From Clostridiales bacterium (lineage in GTDB: Bacteria; Bacillota; Clostridia; Lachnospirales; Lachnospiraceae): a DNA stretch of 53,384 nt. The translations under genes were made by a program, and so were the position numbers. Under the pieces are notes generated by a model, which saw only the letters and a program-made list of their open reading frames with translations, had not been told where the DNA came from and did not search any database. This document shows positions 53,244 through 53,384 of this stretch, one piece after another (position 1 is the stretch's first letter; each line of letters opens with the position of its first letter). The stretch covers positions 1 to 53,384 of the forward strand of contig JAAYNM010000060.1 in assembly GCA_012520815.1 (NCBI GenBank), given 5' to 3'.

Positions 53244-53384
53244 TGAAGACTATTTAAGCTTGAGTTTCCGCAAAATGTAATTAAAAAATGAATATATCCT
53301 TCCAAAGTACCAATCTATCGAATTTTTGAATTATTCAGAGTGACAGTGACTGGAGTAGTGGCACTTTAATAAGCCCCGTTGGAA

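Noticed and set aside
1-53384. CRISPR arrays, tRNA or rRNA genes, prophage or defence genes
   Set aside because: No regularly spaced repeats, tRNA cloverleaf candidates or phage/defence protein motifs were seen in the gaps.

Overview
The window is a compact stretch of a low-GC Gram-positive chromosome. It carries dense runs of + strand genes, strong AGGAGG-type ribosome binding sites, canonical TTGACA/TATAAT-like promoters and U-tailed terminators. Gene content points to a Clostridia bacterium, most likely Lachnospiraceae: pheS behind a T-box, the split PurO/AICAR-transformylase pair behind a ZTP riboswitch, hemZ, the serC-serA-DUF1015 group, and an ftsZ followed by a decayed spoIIGA. This placement is inferred from gene families and synteny; no search was run. 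I see no mobile element, rRNA, tRNA or CRISPR array.

Layout. 1-6.0 kb: tRNA-Phe-type T-box leader, pheS, pheT, ychF, lgt. 6.1-14.4 kb: a reduced division and cell wall (dcw) cluster, mraZ, rsmH, ftsL-like, class B PBP, ftsW, ftsQ-like, ftsZ. It ends in the wreck of spoIIGA, and phased MraZ-type boxes stand at its head. 14.4-18.2 kb: de novo NAD operon nadA-nadB-nadC plus an HD-domain phosphohydrolase. 18.2-21.0 kb: ZTP riboswitch, IMP cyclohydrolase of the PurO type, stand-alone AICAR transformylase, then apt. 21.0-29.2 kb: rel, an MBL-fold hydrolase, hemZ, a small HD-GYP protein, hisS, aspS. 29.1-33.6 kb: a convergent DUF1294 gene, glgB with a basic histone-like tail, a MscS channel, and a tiny exported protein with a sortase-like C terminus. 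33.5-38.8 kb: serS, a degenerate-GGDEF/EAL protein, glyA, aroC. 38.8-47.3 kb: tgt, yajC, leuB, ilvD, ilvB, serC, serA. 47.3-47.5 kb: a nested set of hairpins. 47.6-53.2 kb: M18 aminopeptidase, DUF1015 protein, zinc/manganese ABC transporter genes, argH.

How the parts fit. Most genes are core functions: translation (four aminoacyl-tRNA synthetases, ychF, tgt), cell division, NAD and purine synthesis, stringent response, and serine/glycine and branched-chain amino acid synthesis. RNA-level control is explicit at two places, the T-box sensing uncharged tRNA-Phe and the ZTP riboswitch sensing folate shortage through AICAR-derived ZTP. The most informative oddities are the spoIIGA fossil with a possible Spo0A box (suggesting loss of sporulation), the two-protein replacement of PurH, the GlgB tail, the APVTG mini-protein, and the multi-hairpin element after serA.
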